From Iodidimonas muriae (GTDB lineage Bacteria; Pseudomonadota; Alphaproteobacteria; Sphingomonadales; Rhodothalassiaceae), in assembly GCF_014647255.1 (NCBI RefSeq), contig NZ_BMOV01000002.1, positions 310,001-374,000 of the forward strand: 64,000 nucleotides of DNA, given 5' to 3'. Shown here piece after piece: positions 28,686 through 36,802 of this stretch. A model generated the notes under the pieces. The model made no database searches. It was not told the origin of the DNA and worked only from the letters and a program-made list of their open reading frames with translations. A program made the translations under genes and the position numbers. Every line of letters begins with the position of its first letter. Position 1 is the stretch's first letter.

Positions 28686-30602
28686 ATGTCTGTGACGCTG
28701 ACCCTGCCCGATAACAGCCAACGCCATTTCGATGGCCCTGTGACCGGTGCGGATCTGGCCGCCGATATTGGCCCCGGGCTTGCCAAAGCGGCTATGGCCG
28801 TGCGGGTGGATGGGCAATTGCGTGATCTGGATGTGCCGATCACGACAGATGCCCATGTGGCCTTGATAACGGCGCGGGATGAAGAAGAGGCGTTGGAGCT
28901 GATAAGGCACGATACGGCCCATGTGCTGGCCGAAGCGGTGCAGGAATTGTTCCCCGATACGCAAGTGACCATCGGCCCCGTCATCAAGGACGGGTTCTTT
29001 TATGATTTCGCCCGCGACAAGCCTTTTACCACCGAAGAGCTGGAGGTGATCGAGGCGCGGATGCATGAAATCGTTGCCCGCAACGAGCCGATTCGCCGTG
29101 AAGTGTGGGATCGGGATCAGGCCATTGCCCATTTCCGCTCTATCGGTGAAAAATATAAAGCGGAAATCATCGAGGATCTGCCGCAAGGCGAAGACGTCTC
29201 GGTCTATCGTCATGGGGATAATTGGCTGGATCTGTGCCGGGGTCCGCATTTGCCTTCATCGGGCCGCATTGGCAGCGCGTTCAAGCTGATGAAAGTGGCC
29301 GGAGCCTATTGGCGCGGCGATCATCGCAATGAAATGCTGACCCGCATTTACGGCACCGCCTGGCGCGATAAAAAAGAACTGAAAGCCTATCTCCACCGGT
29401 TGGAGGAAGCGGAAAAGCGCGATCATCGCCGCTTGGGCAAGGACATGCAGCTTTTTCACTTTCAAGAAGAAGCCGCGGGCATGGCCTTTTGGCACCCCAA
29501 GGGCTGGGCGGTCTATCGTGCTTTGGAAGATTATATTCGGCGCAAGCTGGACAAGGCGGGCTATAAGGAAATCAAGACCCCGCAGATCGTTGACCGGTCT
29601 TTGTGGGAAAAGTCCGGCCATTGGGACAAATTCGCCGAGCATATGTATGCGCTGACCTCGGAAGATCGCGATTTGGCGGTGAAGCCGATGAACTGCCCGT
29701 GCCATGTGCAGGTGTTCAACCAGCATTTGCACAGCTACCGCGATCTGCCGCTGCGCCTGTCGGAATTTGGCTCTTGCCATCGTTATGAACCATCGGGGGC
29801 GATGCACGGCCTGATGCGGGTGCGGGCCTTCACCCAGGATGATGCCCATATTTTCTGCACCGAAGACCAGATCCGCTCGGAAAGCGAGGCATTTTCCGCT
29901 TTGCTGTTCGAGGTTTATAAAGATCTCGGCTTTGAACAGGTGCGGGTGAAATTTTCCGATCGGCCCGATGTGCGGGCGGGTGATGATGCCACTTGGGATC
30001 GGGCGGAAGCGGCGTTGAAAGATGCCACACAAGCCATGGGCCTTGATGTGGAGTTGAACCCCGGGGAAGGCGCCTTTTACGGCCCGAAGCTGGAGTTTGT
30101 GCTGACCGATGCCATTGGCCGCGATTGGCAATGCGGCACCTTGCAGGTGGATTTCGTCCTGCCTGAGCGTTTGGATGCGTCTTATGTGGGTGAAGATGGC
30201 AACCGGCATCGTCCGGTGATGCTGCATCGCGCCATTTTTGGTTCGTTCGAGCGGTTTATCGGCATTCTGATCGAACATTATGCCGGGCGCTTCCCGCTGT
30301 GGCTGGCTCCGGTGCAGGTGGTGGTGGCCACCATTACGTCTGATGCCGATGCCTATGCGCAGCAAGTGCTCGAACGCTTGAAAGCGGCCGGGTTGCGCGC
30401 TGAGCTTGATGTGCGGAATGAAAAAATTAATTATAAGGTGCGGGAGCACAGTGTGGCGAAAGTGCCGGTGCTTTTGGTGGTCGGCAAGCGCGAGGCCGAA
30501 GAGCAAAAGCTGTCGGTGCGCCGGTTGGGATCGCAAGATCAAACCACCGAAACGCTGGATGATGCGATTGCTTCACTGGTTGAGCAAGCACGCATGCCTT
30601 GA
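28686..30602 (+). CDS. thrS: Threonyl-tRNA synthetase
   Basis: 638 residues from ATG 28686, where [15 protein letters not shown] aligns with the start of known ThrS proteins and AAGGGG precedes at 8 bases; upstream in-frame ATGs at 28638 and 28647 add a tail the family lacks. Order: TGS domain (1-62), editing domain with [10 protein letters not shown] (HxxxH) and the later DLCRGPHLP, class II catalytic core with motif 2 and the zinc Cys in [10 protein letters not shown], and anticodon-binding domain from about residue 535. Confidence 0.96.
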   Translation: MSVTLTLPDNSQRHFDGPVTGADLAADIGPGLAKAAMAVRVDGQLRDLDVPITTDAHVALITARDEEEALELIRHDTAHVLAEAVQELFPDTQVTIGPVIKDGFFYDFARDKPFTTEELEVIEARMHEIVARNEPIRREVWDRDQAIAHFRSIGEKYKAEIIEDLPQGEDVSVYRHGDNWLDLCRGPHLPSSGRIGSAFKLMKVAGAYWRGDHRNEMLTRIYGTAWRDKKELKAYLHRLEEAEKRDHRRLGKDMQLFHFQEEAAGMAFWHPKGWAVYRALEDYIRRKLDKAGYKEIKTPQIVDRSLWEKSGHWDKFAEHMYALTSEDRDLAVKPMNCPCHVQVFNQHLHSYRDLPLRLSEFGSCHRYEPSGAMHGLMRVRAFTQDDAHIFCTEDQIRSESEAFSALLFEVYKDLGFEQVRVKFSDRPDVRAGDDATWDRAEAALKDATQAMGLDVELNPGEGAFYGPKLEFVLTDAIGRDWQCGTLQVDFVLPERLDASYVGEDGNRHRPVMLHRAIFGSFERFIGILIEHYAGRFPLWLAPVQVVVATITSDADAYAQQVLERLKAAGLRAELDVRNEKINYKVREHSVAKVPVLLVVGKREAEEQKLSVRRLGSQDQTTETLDDAIASLVEQARMP

Positions 30603-30722
30603 ATGGCAATCGCGTATGCGACTGTCATGCGCTGGCCACTCGCCAAATGAGGGCTGGCGTATTATAGTCGTTTGAACGAAGAATTTGTGATGATTGGGCA
30701 TGAGGCCCATCGCTTAAAGCTG

Positions 30723-30740
30723 TGAGGAGGAAAGCTCATA
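30723..30740 (+). promoter_or_regulatory. infC ribosome binding site and non-canonical ATA start
   Basis: GAGGAGG at 30724-30730 is followed by seven bases and ATA at 30738. An in-frame TGA at 30723-30725 overlaps the Shine-Dalgarno, so nothing further upstream can start the gene, and no ATG/GTG/TTG occurs in frame until GTG 30807, inside the conserved N-domain. Rare start codons on infC are known to let IF-3 repress its own translation. Confidence 0.8.
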
Positions 30741-31277
30741 CGTAAAGGTCGTCTTGTCGGTCCGCCGCCGAAACCAACAGGCCCGCGGATCAACGAACGT
30801 ATCAAGGTGCCGCAAGTGCGCCTGATCGGACCCGATGGAGACAATCATGGTGTTGTCGATATCGACACTGCCTTGCAGGTTGCCCGGCAGGTAGGGCTGG
30901 ATCTCGTCGAGATTTCGCCCAATGCCGACCCGCCTGTGTGCAAGGTTCTGGATTTCGGAAAATATAAATACGAAGCCCAGAAAAAGGCGAATGCCGCCAA
31001 AAAGAAACAAAAGACCCAGGACATCAAAGAAATCAAGATGCGTCCGGGGATTGATATTCATGACTATCAGACAAAAATGAAAGCCATGAACAAGTTTCTG
31101 GATGCTGGCGACAAGGTAAAGGTCACCCTGAGATTCCGCGGCCGCGAAATGGCACATCAGGATTTGGGAATGGACGTTTTGAAGCGCGTTCAGGCTGATA
31201 TTGCGGAGATTGCAAAGGTTGAAGCACATCCCCGAATGGAAGGCCGCCAAATGACGATGGTGGTTGCTCCCAAATAA
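30738..31277 (+). CDS. infC: Translation initiation factor IF-3
   Basis: 179 residues from ATA 30738. The start gives a basic PPPKPTGPRINERIKVPQVR leader that matches IF-3 N-termini (usual ...GPRINxxIRxxxVRLI); starting at GTG 30807 would remove it. N-domain with DGDNHGVVDIDTALQVA, Lys-rich linker helix (KKANAAKKKQKTQDIKEIK), C-domain with RPGIDIHDYQTKMKA and VTLRFRGREMAHQDLG. Binds the 30S subunit and checks initiator tRNA and start codon. rpmI and rplT do not follow, unlike in many bacteria. It lies 135 bases after thrS. Confidence 0.94.
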   Translation: MRKGRLVGPPPKPTGPRINERIKVPQVRLIGPDGDNHGVVDIDTALQVARQVGLDLVEISPNADPPVCKVLDFGKYKYEAQKKANAAKKKQKTQDIKEIKMRPGIDIHDYQTKMKAMNKFLDAGDKVKVTLRFRGREMAHQDLGMDVLKRVQADIAEIAKVEAHPRMEGRQMTMVVAPK

Positions 31278-31297
31278 CGGTACGACGGAAGACGGGT

Positions 31298-32167
31298 TTG
31301 CAAGCGGACTTTATTGTGAAAAGGCCGTTTTCCGTGCTGTGCCACCTTCGCATCGCGTGCCGCCTATGGATTTTTGGGTTGGCCCTGATTCTCGGATTGG
31401 CTGAAGGGCCGATCGGGGCCACGCCCGGTTTTGCGCAAGCGCCAAATAGTCTGGCGCAATCGGCTTTTGATGAAGGCCGGTGGCGTGATGCTGTGCGCCT
31501 GGGCGCCATGCCCCAAGATCCGCTTGGGATGGCCATCGCTGCTCAGGCCGAGTTGGTGTCTTATGCCCATAGCGTTGATCCGGCCGCCCAAAGCGCGGCT
31601 GTTGATCGGGCCGTTTTGCTGGCGGATGCGGCAAAGATCCTTGCTCCTCACGATCCTTTTGTGTTGCTGCAAGGGGCGGCGGCTTATGGCTTTCGGGCAC
31701 AGATCAACCGGAGCAGAAGAGATGCCCATATGGCCCGTCAATTGATCGACGCGGCCTTATGGCAGGCGCCGGACAATGCTTATGCGCAGGCCGCTCTCGG
31801 GTTTTGGCACGGACGCACTGTGCTTGGGGCCGGATCATTTGCGGCCCGGATGGTCTTTGACGCCCGGCGGTCATCGGCCATAGAGGCCTTTGAAAAGGCT
31901 TTGGCGCTGGACCCGGACAATCTGGTCATCCGGTCCGGCTATGCCCAGCTTTTGGTGCGCTTTGGAAAAAACGCGCATCGCTCAGCGGCTCTTGGCCATC
32001 TTCGGTGGGTGGTGGCGGCCTCTGCGCACACGGCGCTGGAGCGACATATGCAAGAAAATGCGCGGCTTTTGCTGGCGGCGCAAGACGCCGGTGCGGACCC
32101 GAAAGCATTGAAGCAGTTGGCCGATGACTTGGCGCCTTTTTCAAATTCGTCTGCAAAGAAGCCGTGA
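31298..32167 (+). CDS. Exported TPR-like protein, unknown function
   Basis: 289 residues from TTG 31298; GTG 31316 is an equally good start. A hydrophobic segment (about 19-36, ACRLWIFGLALILGLAEG) ending near GFAQAP suggests a signal peptide or anchor. The rest is helical with TPR-like repeats: VLLADAAKILAPHDPFVLLQG, RQLIDAALWQAPDNAYAQAALG and AIEAFEKALALDPDNLVIRSGYA. No enzymatic motif. Follows infC by 20 bases, so probably co-transcribed. Confidence 0.7.
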   Translation: MQADFIVKRPFSVLCHLRIACRLWIFGLALILGLAEGPIGATPGFAQAPNSLAQSAFDEGRWRDAVRLGAMPQDPLGMAIAAQAELVSYAHSVDPAAQSAAVDRAVLLADAAKILAPHDPFVLLQGAAAYGFRAQINRSRRDAHMARQLIDAALWQAPDNAYAQAALGFWHGRTVLGAGSFAARMVFDARRSSAIEAFEKALALDPDNLVIRSGYAQLLVRFGKNAHRSAALGHLRWVVAASAHTALERHMQENARLLLAAQDAGADPKALKQLADDLAPFSNSSAKKP

Positions 32168-32508
32168 AGGGGCTTGAAGCTATGGCCGATCTGGCATGGG
32201 GAACCAGACCGGCCATTTTGCACGCTTCATGTTGGTGACCGCTTTGGGAGCAAAGGAAAAAGCTTCGGGGGTCAGGAAGAAGCCTTCGCCTTTTGCAACC
32301 TTTGGACGGTCATTCCTACTATTACAAGGTTCATGCCAGTTCAGGATTCGCAGAAAACTGCGGTTCTTGCGTTTTAGATGTGTTTCAATTTGCATATCCG
32401 AACGATTTCGCAATGCAATTAGCAAAAATGGCGCGGCGCTGCGGGGTGTTTGCTGTCTGCTTTTTGTGCGCTATAGCTCGCTATCCGTCACGCTGAAGGA
32501 TTGACCGA
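32168..32508. other. Intergenic stretch without a convincing gene
   Basis: Between the TPR protein and the DUF6460 gene. A 102-codon frame is open on the plus strand (32196-32504) but reads as a Phe/Arg/Ser/Cys-rich shadow sequence with no protein-like pattern. Composition becomes more AT-rich towards 32390-32430, where a promoter for the next gene may lie. No clear hairpin terminator, repeat or RNA was seen. Confidence 0.5.
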
Positions 32509-32754
32509 ATGAAATCCATCTCCTTGTCCCAGATTATCGGCCTGATCATCGCCAGCCTTCTGGTGGGCTTTGTTTTAAAAGCCATTGATATGTCGCCTAT
32601 GGATTTTTGGAAGGCTTTATGGGAGCGCGTTTCGGAATTGGCTTTATGGGCATGGAACGGGCTGGACGGCTTGGCACTTTATGTTCTGATGGGCGCGGCC
32701 ATCGTTATTCCCATTTATGTGTTGATGCGGGTGATGAAAAAAGGGCGCAGCTAA
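32509..32754 (+). CDS. Small membrane protein, DUF6460-like
   Basis: 81 residues with two hydrophobic helices: about 8-27 (IIGLIIASLLVGFVLKAI) and about 55-75 (LALYVLMGAAIVIPIYVLMRV), separated by an amphipathic Trp-rich stretch, and a basic KKGRS end. Shine-Dalgarno GAAGGA is 7-8 bases before ATG 32509. Looks like the short alphaproteobacterial DUF6460 membrane proteins; function unknown. Confidence 0.75.
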   Translation: MKSISLSQIIGLIIASLLVGFVLKAIDMSPMDFWKALWERVSELALWAWNGLDGLALYVLMGAAIVIPIYVLMRVMKKGRS

Positions 32755-32828
32755 AGGCTGCCCGGCCTGATGGGGCTTTGAGAAAACAAGGCGCCCGGAT
32801 ACGGATACTTTCTTGATGCTTTACCCAT

Positions 32829-32866
32829 AAAGAAAAGACCGATCCGGGATGGGGTCCGGATCGGTC
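32829..32866 (-). terminator. Intrinsic terminator of the candidate small RNA
   Basis: Perfect 11-bp stem GACCGATCCGG / CCGGATCGGTC (32837-32847 and 32856-32866) with an 8-base loop, followed on the minus strand by TTTTCTTT. The T-run is on the minus-strand side only. On the plus strand it could add weak termination for the DUF6460 gene. Confidence 0.8.
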
Positions 32867-32964
32867 AGTATGGTGCACGCTTCGTACATGTTGCTCTGGA
32901 CCTTATCAGACCTACCTGGGGGTCGAGGTCTGGTGGGTCTGACAAGACCATAACGCAACAGATA
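32829..32964 (-). ncRNA. Candidate sigma-54-dependent small RNA (about 135 nt)
   Basis: No gene covers this stretch on either strand. On the minus strand a sigma-54-type promoter predicts a 5' end at about 32964 and an intrinsic terminator ends at about 32829. Between them a hairpin is formed by TCAGACC (minus 32942-32936) and GGTCTGA (32912-32906), with an inner ACCT/AGGT pair and a C-rich loop CGACCCCC. TGTTGC near the 5' end can also pair with GCAACA downstream. A C-rich loop is typical of regulatory RNAs that bind G-rich ribosome sites, which is inference. I recognise no known RNA family. Confidence 0.6.
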
Positions 32965-32974
32965 TGTCCAATAA

Positions 32975-32991
32975 AGCAAATGCCGTGCCAG
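32975..32991 (-). promoter_or_regulatory. Sigma-54 (RpoN) promoter
   Basis: Minus-strand CTGGCACGGCATTTGCT matches the sigma-54 consensus YTGGCACGNNNNTTGCW at every fixed position, with GG (-24) and GC (-12) exactly 10 bases apart. It lies in noncoding sequence. Predicted start about 32963-32965. Confidence 0.75.
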
Positions 32992-33065
32992 TTTTGAAAA
33001 TGGGAGTTTTGCTCGGATTTTTAGTCATTTCTTTGAAATTGTTTTCATAATTCTTATATTTCTTC

Positions 33066-33092
33066 GCAAAATGCGCCGCAAAATGCAAAAAT
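33066..33092. promoter_or_regulatory. Candidate upstream activator sites for the sigma-54 promoter
   Basis: GCAAAATGC occurs twice (33066-33074 and 33078-33086, 12-bp period), followed by AAAAAT. The pair is centred about 110 bp upstream of the predicted small-RNA start, a usual distance for enhancer-binding proteins. Surrounding DNA is AT-rich. Confidence 0.4.
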
Positions 33093-33135
33093 ATGGCCTT
33101 ATAAAATTTTAAGACCTTTGTGCAATTCTCTTCCC

Positions 33136-33543
33136 ATGGTCATCCTGTGCCGCATATTTCTGCTAAGCCTTTTGCTTTGGGCTCTGAACCCCGTTTCTGC
33201 CGGAGCGGAGGATGTAAAGGCTGCGGATATCGCGCCCATTTATATACAGTTCGCCCCCATTTCCGTGCCTTTGATGCAAGGCGGCTATGTGCAGGGCAGT
33301 TTTCATATTCGTGTGGAACTGGCGGTCACATCGGAAAAAAACAAAGAGGCCGTTGACCGCATGATGCCGCGCCTTGAAAGCGCGTATCTGATGTCCTTGG
33401 TGGATTTGTCGCGCTATGTCATCCGGGCGGATGAACCGGCGGATCTGGTCAGCATTGGCGCGGCTCTTCAACAAAGCACCAATGATATTTTAGGTCCGGA
33501 AAAAGCACGGGTCCTGATCTCGGAAGCCGCCGTCCGGCGCTGA
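33136..33543 (+). CDS. Exported FliL-like small protein
   Basis: 135 residues from ATG 33136. Signal peptide MVILCRIFLLSLLLWALNPVSAGA with likely cleavage after AGA. The mature part has VPLMQGGYVQGSFHIRVELAV and then DRMMPRLESAYLMSLVDL, a strand-strand-helix pattern similar to the C-terminal (periplasmic) domain of FliL, but without the usual membrane anchor and with no flagellar gene nearby. Function unknown. It points away from the small RNA, so their control regions share 32965-33135. Confidence 0.65.
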   Translation: MVILCRIFLLSLLLWALNPVSAGAEDVKAADIAPIYIQFAPISVPLMQGGYVQGSFHIRVELAVTSEKNKEAVDRMMPRLESAYLMSLVDLSRYVIRADEPADLVSIGAALQQSTNDILGPEKARVLISEAAVRR

Positions 33544-33611
33544 GTACGCGCTTTCAGGCGCGCTCTTTTCTTCATGTAGTTTGGCAATATTTGTCGATTG
33601 TTGACGCATTC

Positions 33612-33625
33612 TTGATTTAAATCAA
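33612..33625. promoter_or_regulatory. FNR/FixK-type operator upstream of ompW
   Basis: TTGATTTAAATCAA is a perfect TTGAT-N4-ATCAA palindrome. Its centre (33618.5) is 70 bp before the ompW ATG. TTCTAA at 33645-33650 could be the -10, which puts the operator near -41.5, the class II activation position. It suggests low-oxygen induction. Confidence 0.75.
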
Positions 33626-33687
33626 CTTTCTGTGAGCGCTGTGGTTCTAAAGGAGGGGCGTCTTCTACGGCGTGAAAGGAAAGCCCC

Positions 33688-34347
33688 ATGAAAAAGACCA
33701 GTCGCACAATCGACCGCATCCTTCCCGCAGCATGTGTTGCCATGAGCGTGCTCGCGCCGGTTCATGCATTGGCGCAGGACAGCTTTGTCTCCGCCGGTGA
33801 TTTTATCGTGCGTGGCCGCGTCATTGTAGTAGAGCCGGACGAAGGGTCCACCATCACCCCTATCGGTGGCAAGGTGGGCATTGATACGGCGGTGATGCCG
33901 GAAGTGGATTTCAGTTATTTCATCACCGACAATATTGCGGTGGAATTGATTGCAGCGGTCTCTCCCCATAATCCGAAAGCCACAGGAACCGCTTTGGGGG
34001 ATATGAAGATTGGCGACCTGCTGTTGCTGCCCCCCACCTTGACCTTGCAATATCATTTGCCGGTCAGCAAAAATCTCAAACCCTATGTGGGGGCGGGCGT
34101 GAACTACACCATGTTCATTCGTGAAAAAGCGGATGGCGGCATCGTGACCGACCTGAATGCCAAGGATAGCTTTGGCATCGCCTTGCAAGCCGGGGCGGAT
34201 TACCGGATCAAAGGGCCGTGGATGCTCAATGTTGATATGAAAAAATTGTTTCTGGATACCAAGGTAACGGTCAATGGCGGGGCTGTGACGGCCGATGTGG
34301 ATATCGATCCCTGGATCTTCGGCGTTGGCGTTGGCTATAAATTCTAG
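33688..34347 (+). CDS. ompW: OmpW-family outer membrane protein
   Basis: 219 residues. Signal peptide to about residue 30 (LAPVHALAQD). Then SAGDFIVRGRVIVVEP (typical first strand of OmpW), DFSYFITDNIAVELIAAV, LGDMKIGDLLLLPPTLTLQYHL, VGAGVNYTMF and the C-terminal GVGVGYKF ending in aromatic Phe, as required for barrel insertion. Eight-stranded beta-barrel predicted to pass small hydrophobic molecules. An FNR-type box upstream fits the known anaerobic control of ompW in other bacteria. Confidence 0.92.
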   Translation: MKKTSRTIDRILPAACVAMSVLAPVHALAQDSFVSAGDFIVRGRVIVVEPDEGSTITPIGGKVGIDTAVMPEVDFSYFITDNIAVELIAAVSPHNPKATGTALGDMKIGDLLLLPPTLTLQYHLPVSKNLKPYVGAGVNYTMFIREKADGGIVTDLNAKDSFGIALQAGADYRIKGPWMLNVDMKKLFLDTKVTVNGGAVTADVDIDPWIFGVGVGYKF

Positions 34348-34360
34348 GACTGCCTGCGAT

Positions 34361-34406
34361 AAAACGGGCCGCAAAGCCGATTGATTTCGGAGTCGCGGCC
34401 CGTTTT
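34361..34406. terminator. Bidirectional terminator between ompW and wrbA
   Basis: Inverted repeat AAAACGGGCCGC / GCGGCCCGTTTT (34361-34372 and 34395-34406) with a 22-base loop. T-runs occur on both strands, serving the two convergent genes. Confidence 0.85.
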
Positions 34407-34409
34407 CAG

Positions 34410-35012
34410 TTAGCCATGAAGTTTCGTGGCGATTTTGGCCACATGCGCCCCTTGGCCGCGGGCAATGGCCAGTTCGGTTTTTGTCGGGGTGCGGGAGCCA
34501 TCGGCACCGGCAATGGTGGCGGCACCATAAGGCGACCCACCACGCACTTCATCCAAAGTGGTCAGTTCCGGGATCGTGGCATAGGGTGCGCCCACCAGCA
34601 CCATGCCATGATGGGCAAGGGTGAGCCATGTGCTGATGATGGTGGTTTCATTGCCGCCACCGGTTCCGGTAGAGGTGAAGACGCTACCCACCTTGCCGGC
34701 CAGAGCGCCTTTTACCCACAATCCACCGGTTTGATCGAAGAATGTGCGCATCTGGCCTGCCATATTGCCAAAGCGGGTCGGCGTGCCGATGACAATGGCA
34801 TCATAATCGCCCAGTTCCGCGGGATTGGCCTCCGGGATAGCCTGATTCAGCTTGGCGCCGGCTTTTTCTGCCACTTCTGGAGGCATGGTTTCCGGAACGC
34901 GTTTGATGGTGACATCAACGCCGTCAACACTGCGCGCCCCTTCGGCAATGGCGTGGGCCATGGTTTCGATATGGCCGTACATGCTGTAATATAAGACAAG
35001 AATTCTGGTCAT
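34410..35012 (-). CDS. wrbA: NAD(P)H:quinone oxidoreductase WrbA
   Basis: 200 residues, full length. Flavodoxin fold with the FMN phosphate loop [15 protein letters not shown], the [19 protein letters not shown] strand and [12 protein letters not shown], the WrbA-specific insertion. Two-electron reduction of quinones avoids semiquinone radicals. Monocistronic by layout: ompW converges downstream and bioA ends 108 bases upstream on the same strand. Confidence 0.95.
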   Translation of the reverse strand: MTRILVLYYSMYGHIETMAHAIAEGARSVDGVDVTIKRVPETMPPEVAEKAGAKLNQAIPEANPAELGDYDAIVIGTPTRFGNMAGQMRTFFDQTGGLWVKGALAGKVGSVFTSTGTGGGNETTIISTWLTLAHHGMVLVGAPYATIPELTTLDEVRGGSPYGAATIAGADGSRTPTKTELAIARGQGAHVAKIATKLHG

Positions 35013-35120
35013 TGTGGTTGCTCGCTCATTTGGGTGTCTGCCATGGAGAATAAGCGTTTTTACCGTCGAAACCAGACAGGTCTTTGACTACAAACTGTTT
35101 CTTTTATGGAAACGACAGCC

Positions 35121-36395
35121 CTATAGGCTGCGGACCACATCACAAACACCCTGCATCAATTGGTCGAGGGATTTTGGGTCGATGGTCAGCGCCGGGGTCA
35201 GATAAATCACCGATCCCAAAGGACGCACCCATAGCCCGCGCGCCAGAAACGCATCCCGCAAGCGCGGAATATCGGGGGCCTGCTCCAGCTCCACCACGCC
35301 AATCGCCCCCAAGACCCGCACATCCGCGCAAGCTGCAGCAGAGCGGCATGGCTCCAGCCCGGCTGTCATTTGCTGTGCAATGGCGCGGGCTTGGCCCAGC
35401 CTGTCTTCGCGTTCAAACAAATCAAGCGATGCATTGGCGGCAGCGCAGCCCAAAGCATGGGCCATATAGGTGGGACCATGCATCAGGGCATGATCGGGGT
35501 CGTCGCTATGGAAAGCTTCGTAAATGGGGCGGCGGGCAATGGCCGCCGACAAAGGCAAGGTGCCGCCGGTAAGGGCTTTGGAAAGGGTGATGATATCGGG
35601 CACCAGATCCGCTTTCTGGCAGGCAAACATATGGCCGGTGCGGCCAAAGCCGGTGAAAATCTCGTCAAGAATCAATAAGATGCCGTGTTTCTTTGCAAGG
35701 CGGGACAGAGCGCGCAGCGTTTCGGCGCTATGAAAACGCATCCCGCCCGCCCCTTGCACCAGGGGTTCGACGATGATGGCCGCAAGGTCGCTTTTATGCT
35801 GCGCCAAAAGGCGGTCCAGCGCCGCCAGTTTGTCGGGGTTTTCGGGCAACTCGCCCATGATATGTTGGGCCAGAATACCGCGGAAATGCCGGTGCATCCC
35901 TTCATCGGGATCGCAAATGGCCATGGTGCCAAGGGTATCGCCATGATAGCCGTGGCGGAAAAACAAAAAGCGGTGCCGTCGCTGGCCTTGATTGATCCAG
36001 TATTGCGCCGCCATTTTCATGGCCACTTCCACCGCCACAGAGCCGGATTCCGCAAAGAACACCCGATCCAGATCGCCGGGCAGATGGTGGGCCAATCGTT
36101 GCGCCAATATGGCCGCCGGTTCGTGCATCAAGCCGCCGAACATCACATGGGGCATGCGTTCAAGCTGGTTTTTGATGGCAGCCAGAATATGGGGATGGTT
36201 ATAGCCGTGGGCGGCGGTCCACCAACTGGCGATGCCATCGACCAGACAGCGCCCGTCGCTTAAATGGATCGAGGTTTTTTCCGTATGGGAAACAGCAAGC
36301 GGCGGCTGTGCGGTTTTCATTTGGGTATAGGGAAACCACAAATGGCGCACACCGGGATCATACCAGATGGGAGCGTCGGTCAAGGGAGATGTCAT
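35121..36395 (-). CDS. bioA: Adenosylmethionine-8-amino-7-oxononanoate aminotransferase
   Basis: 424 residues from ATG 36395, with AAGGG six bases upstream; an earlier in-frame start adds 11 unlikely residues. PLP fold-type I aminotransferase that uses SAM as amino donor to make DAPA. HLWFPYTQMKT is the BioA N-terminal signature; DGIASWWTAAHGYNHP follows, LILDEIFTGFGRTG gives the PLP Asp, and LSKALTGGTLPLSA the Schiff-base Lys. Last gene of bioF-bioD-small gene-bioA. Confidence 0.95.
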   Translation of the reverse strand: MTSPLTDAPIWYDPGVRHLWFPYTQMKTAQPPLAVSHTEKTSIHLSDGRCLVDGIASWWTAAHGYNHPHILAAIKNQLERMPHVMFGGLMHEPAAILAQRLAHHLPGDLDRVFFAESGSVAVEVAMKMAAQYWINQGQRRHRFLFFRHGYHGDTLGTMAICDPDEGMHRHFRGILAQHIMGELPENPDKLAALDRLLAQHKSDLAAIIVEPLVQGAGGMRFHSAETLRALSRLAKKHGILLILDEIFTGFGRTGHMFACQKADLVPDIITLSKALTGGTLPLSAAIARRPIYEAFHSDDPDHALMHGPTYMAHALGCAAANASLDLFEREDRLGQARAIAQQMTAGLEPCRSAAACADVRVLGAIGVVELEQAPDIPRLRDAFLARGLWVRPLGSVIYLTPALTIDPKSLDQLMQGVCDVVRSL

Positions 36396-36480
36396 GGGCG
36401 GCCCTTTTTGAAGATGGACCGCAGCCATACCATAGCGCCGGGGGTCTGGTGAAACCCGATCTTGGGGCAGTACTGTCCTG

Positions 36481-36705
36481 CTAATGAATAGAAACGCCCT
36501 GAGGCACAGGAGAGCTTTTCACGCGTGCCAAAATATGTTCGTGAATGTTCAGCCACATATCAAAGCCATTGGCATCGTCCAGCGCCCGCATTTTTTTAAG
36601 CGCTTCATCAGCATAATAAAGGGCACGATCGCCAAAATTGCGCAACAAGGTATCGGCGGCGATTTCGAAATAAGGGGTGGGATCGAAGGTGGGGGTGACT
36701 GGCAT
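36481..36705 (-). CDS. Unknown 74-residue protein in the biotin cluster
   Basis: ATG 36705 has CGGAG six bases upstream. Sequence opens MPVTPTFDPTPYFEIAADTL, then RNFGDRALYYADEALKKMRALDD, DMWLNIHEHILARVK. It looks like two or three amphipathic helices of a small soluble cytoplasmic protein; no signal or membrane part. I do not recognise a named family. It is separated from bioD by 144 bases that contain a sigma-54-like promoter, so it may be transcribed apart from bioFD, with bioA possibly read from the same transcript (85 bases downstream). Confidence 0.75.
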   Translation of the reverse strand: MPVTPTFDPTPYFEIAADTLLRNFGDRALYYADEALKKMRALDDANGFDMWLNIHEHILARVKSSPVPQGVSIH

Positions 36706-36739
36706 GATATGCTCCGGCAAAATACAGTACCAAAGCTTC

Positions 36740-36756
36740 AGCAAATGCTGGGCCAG
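36740..36756 (-). promoter_or_regulatory. Sigma-54-like promoter of the 74-residue gene
   Basis: Minus-strand CTGGCCCAGCATTTGCT keeps GG and GC at exactly 10-base spacing and matches the consensus except A to C and G to A in the CACG part. Predicted start at about 36729-36730 leaves a 5' leader of about 25 bases that contains the Shine-Dalgarno. Its GCATTTGCT half is identical to the small-RNA promoter at 32975-32991. Confidence 0.6.
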
Positions 36757-36802
36757 TTTTAGAAACTTTATAACCTATTGATATTGCTATATTTATTTAT
36801 AT

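Noticed and set aside
27831-30542. Long minus-strand frames opposite the glycosyltransferase and thrS
   Set aside because: They mirror strongly conserved genes on the other strand and show no family signature.
32196-32504. 102-codon plus frame before the DUF6460 gene
   Set aside because: Composition is Phe/Arg/Ser/Cys-rich, with no Shine-Dalgarno or protein-like pattern.
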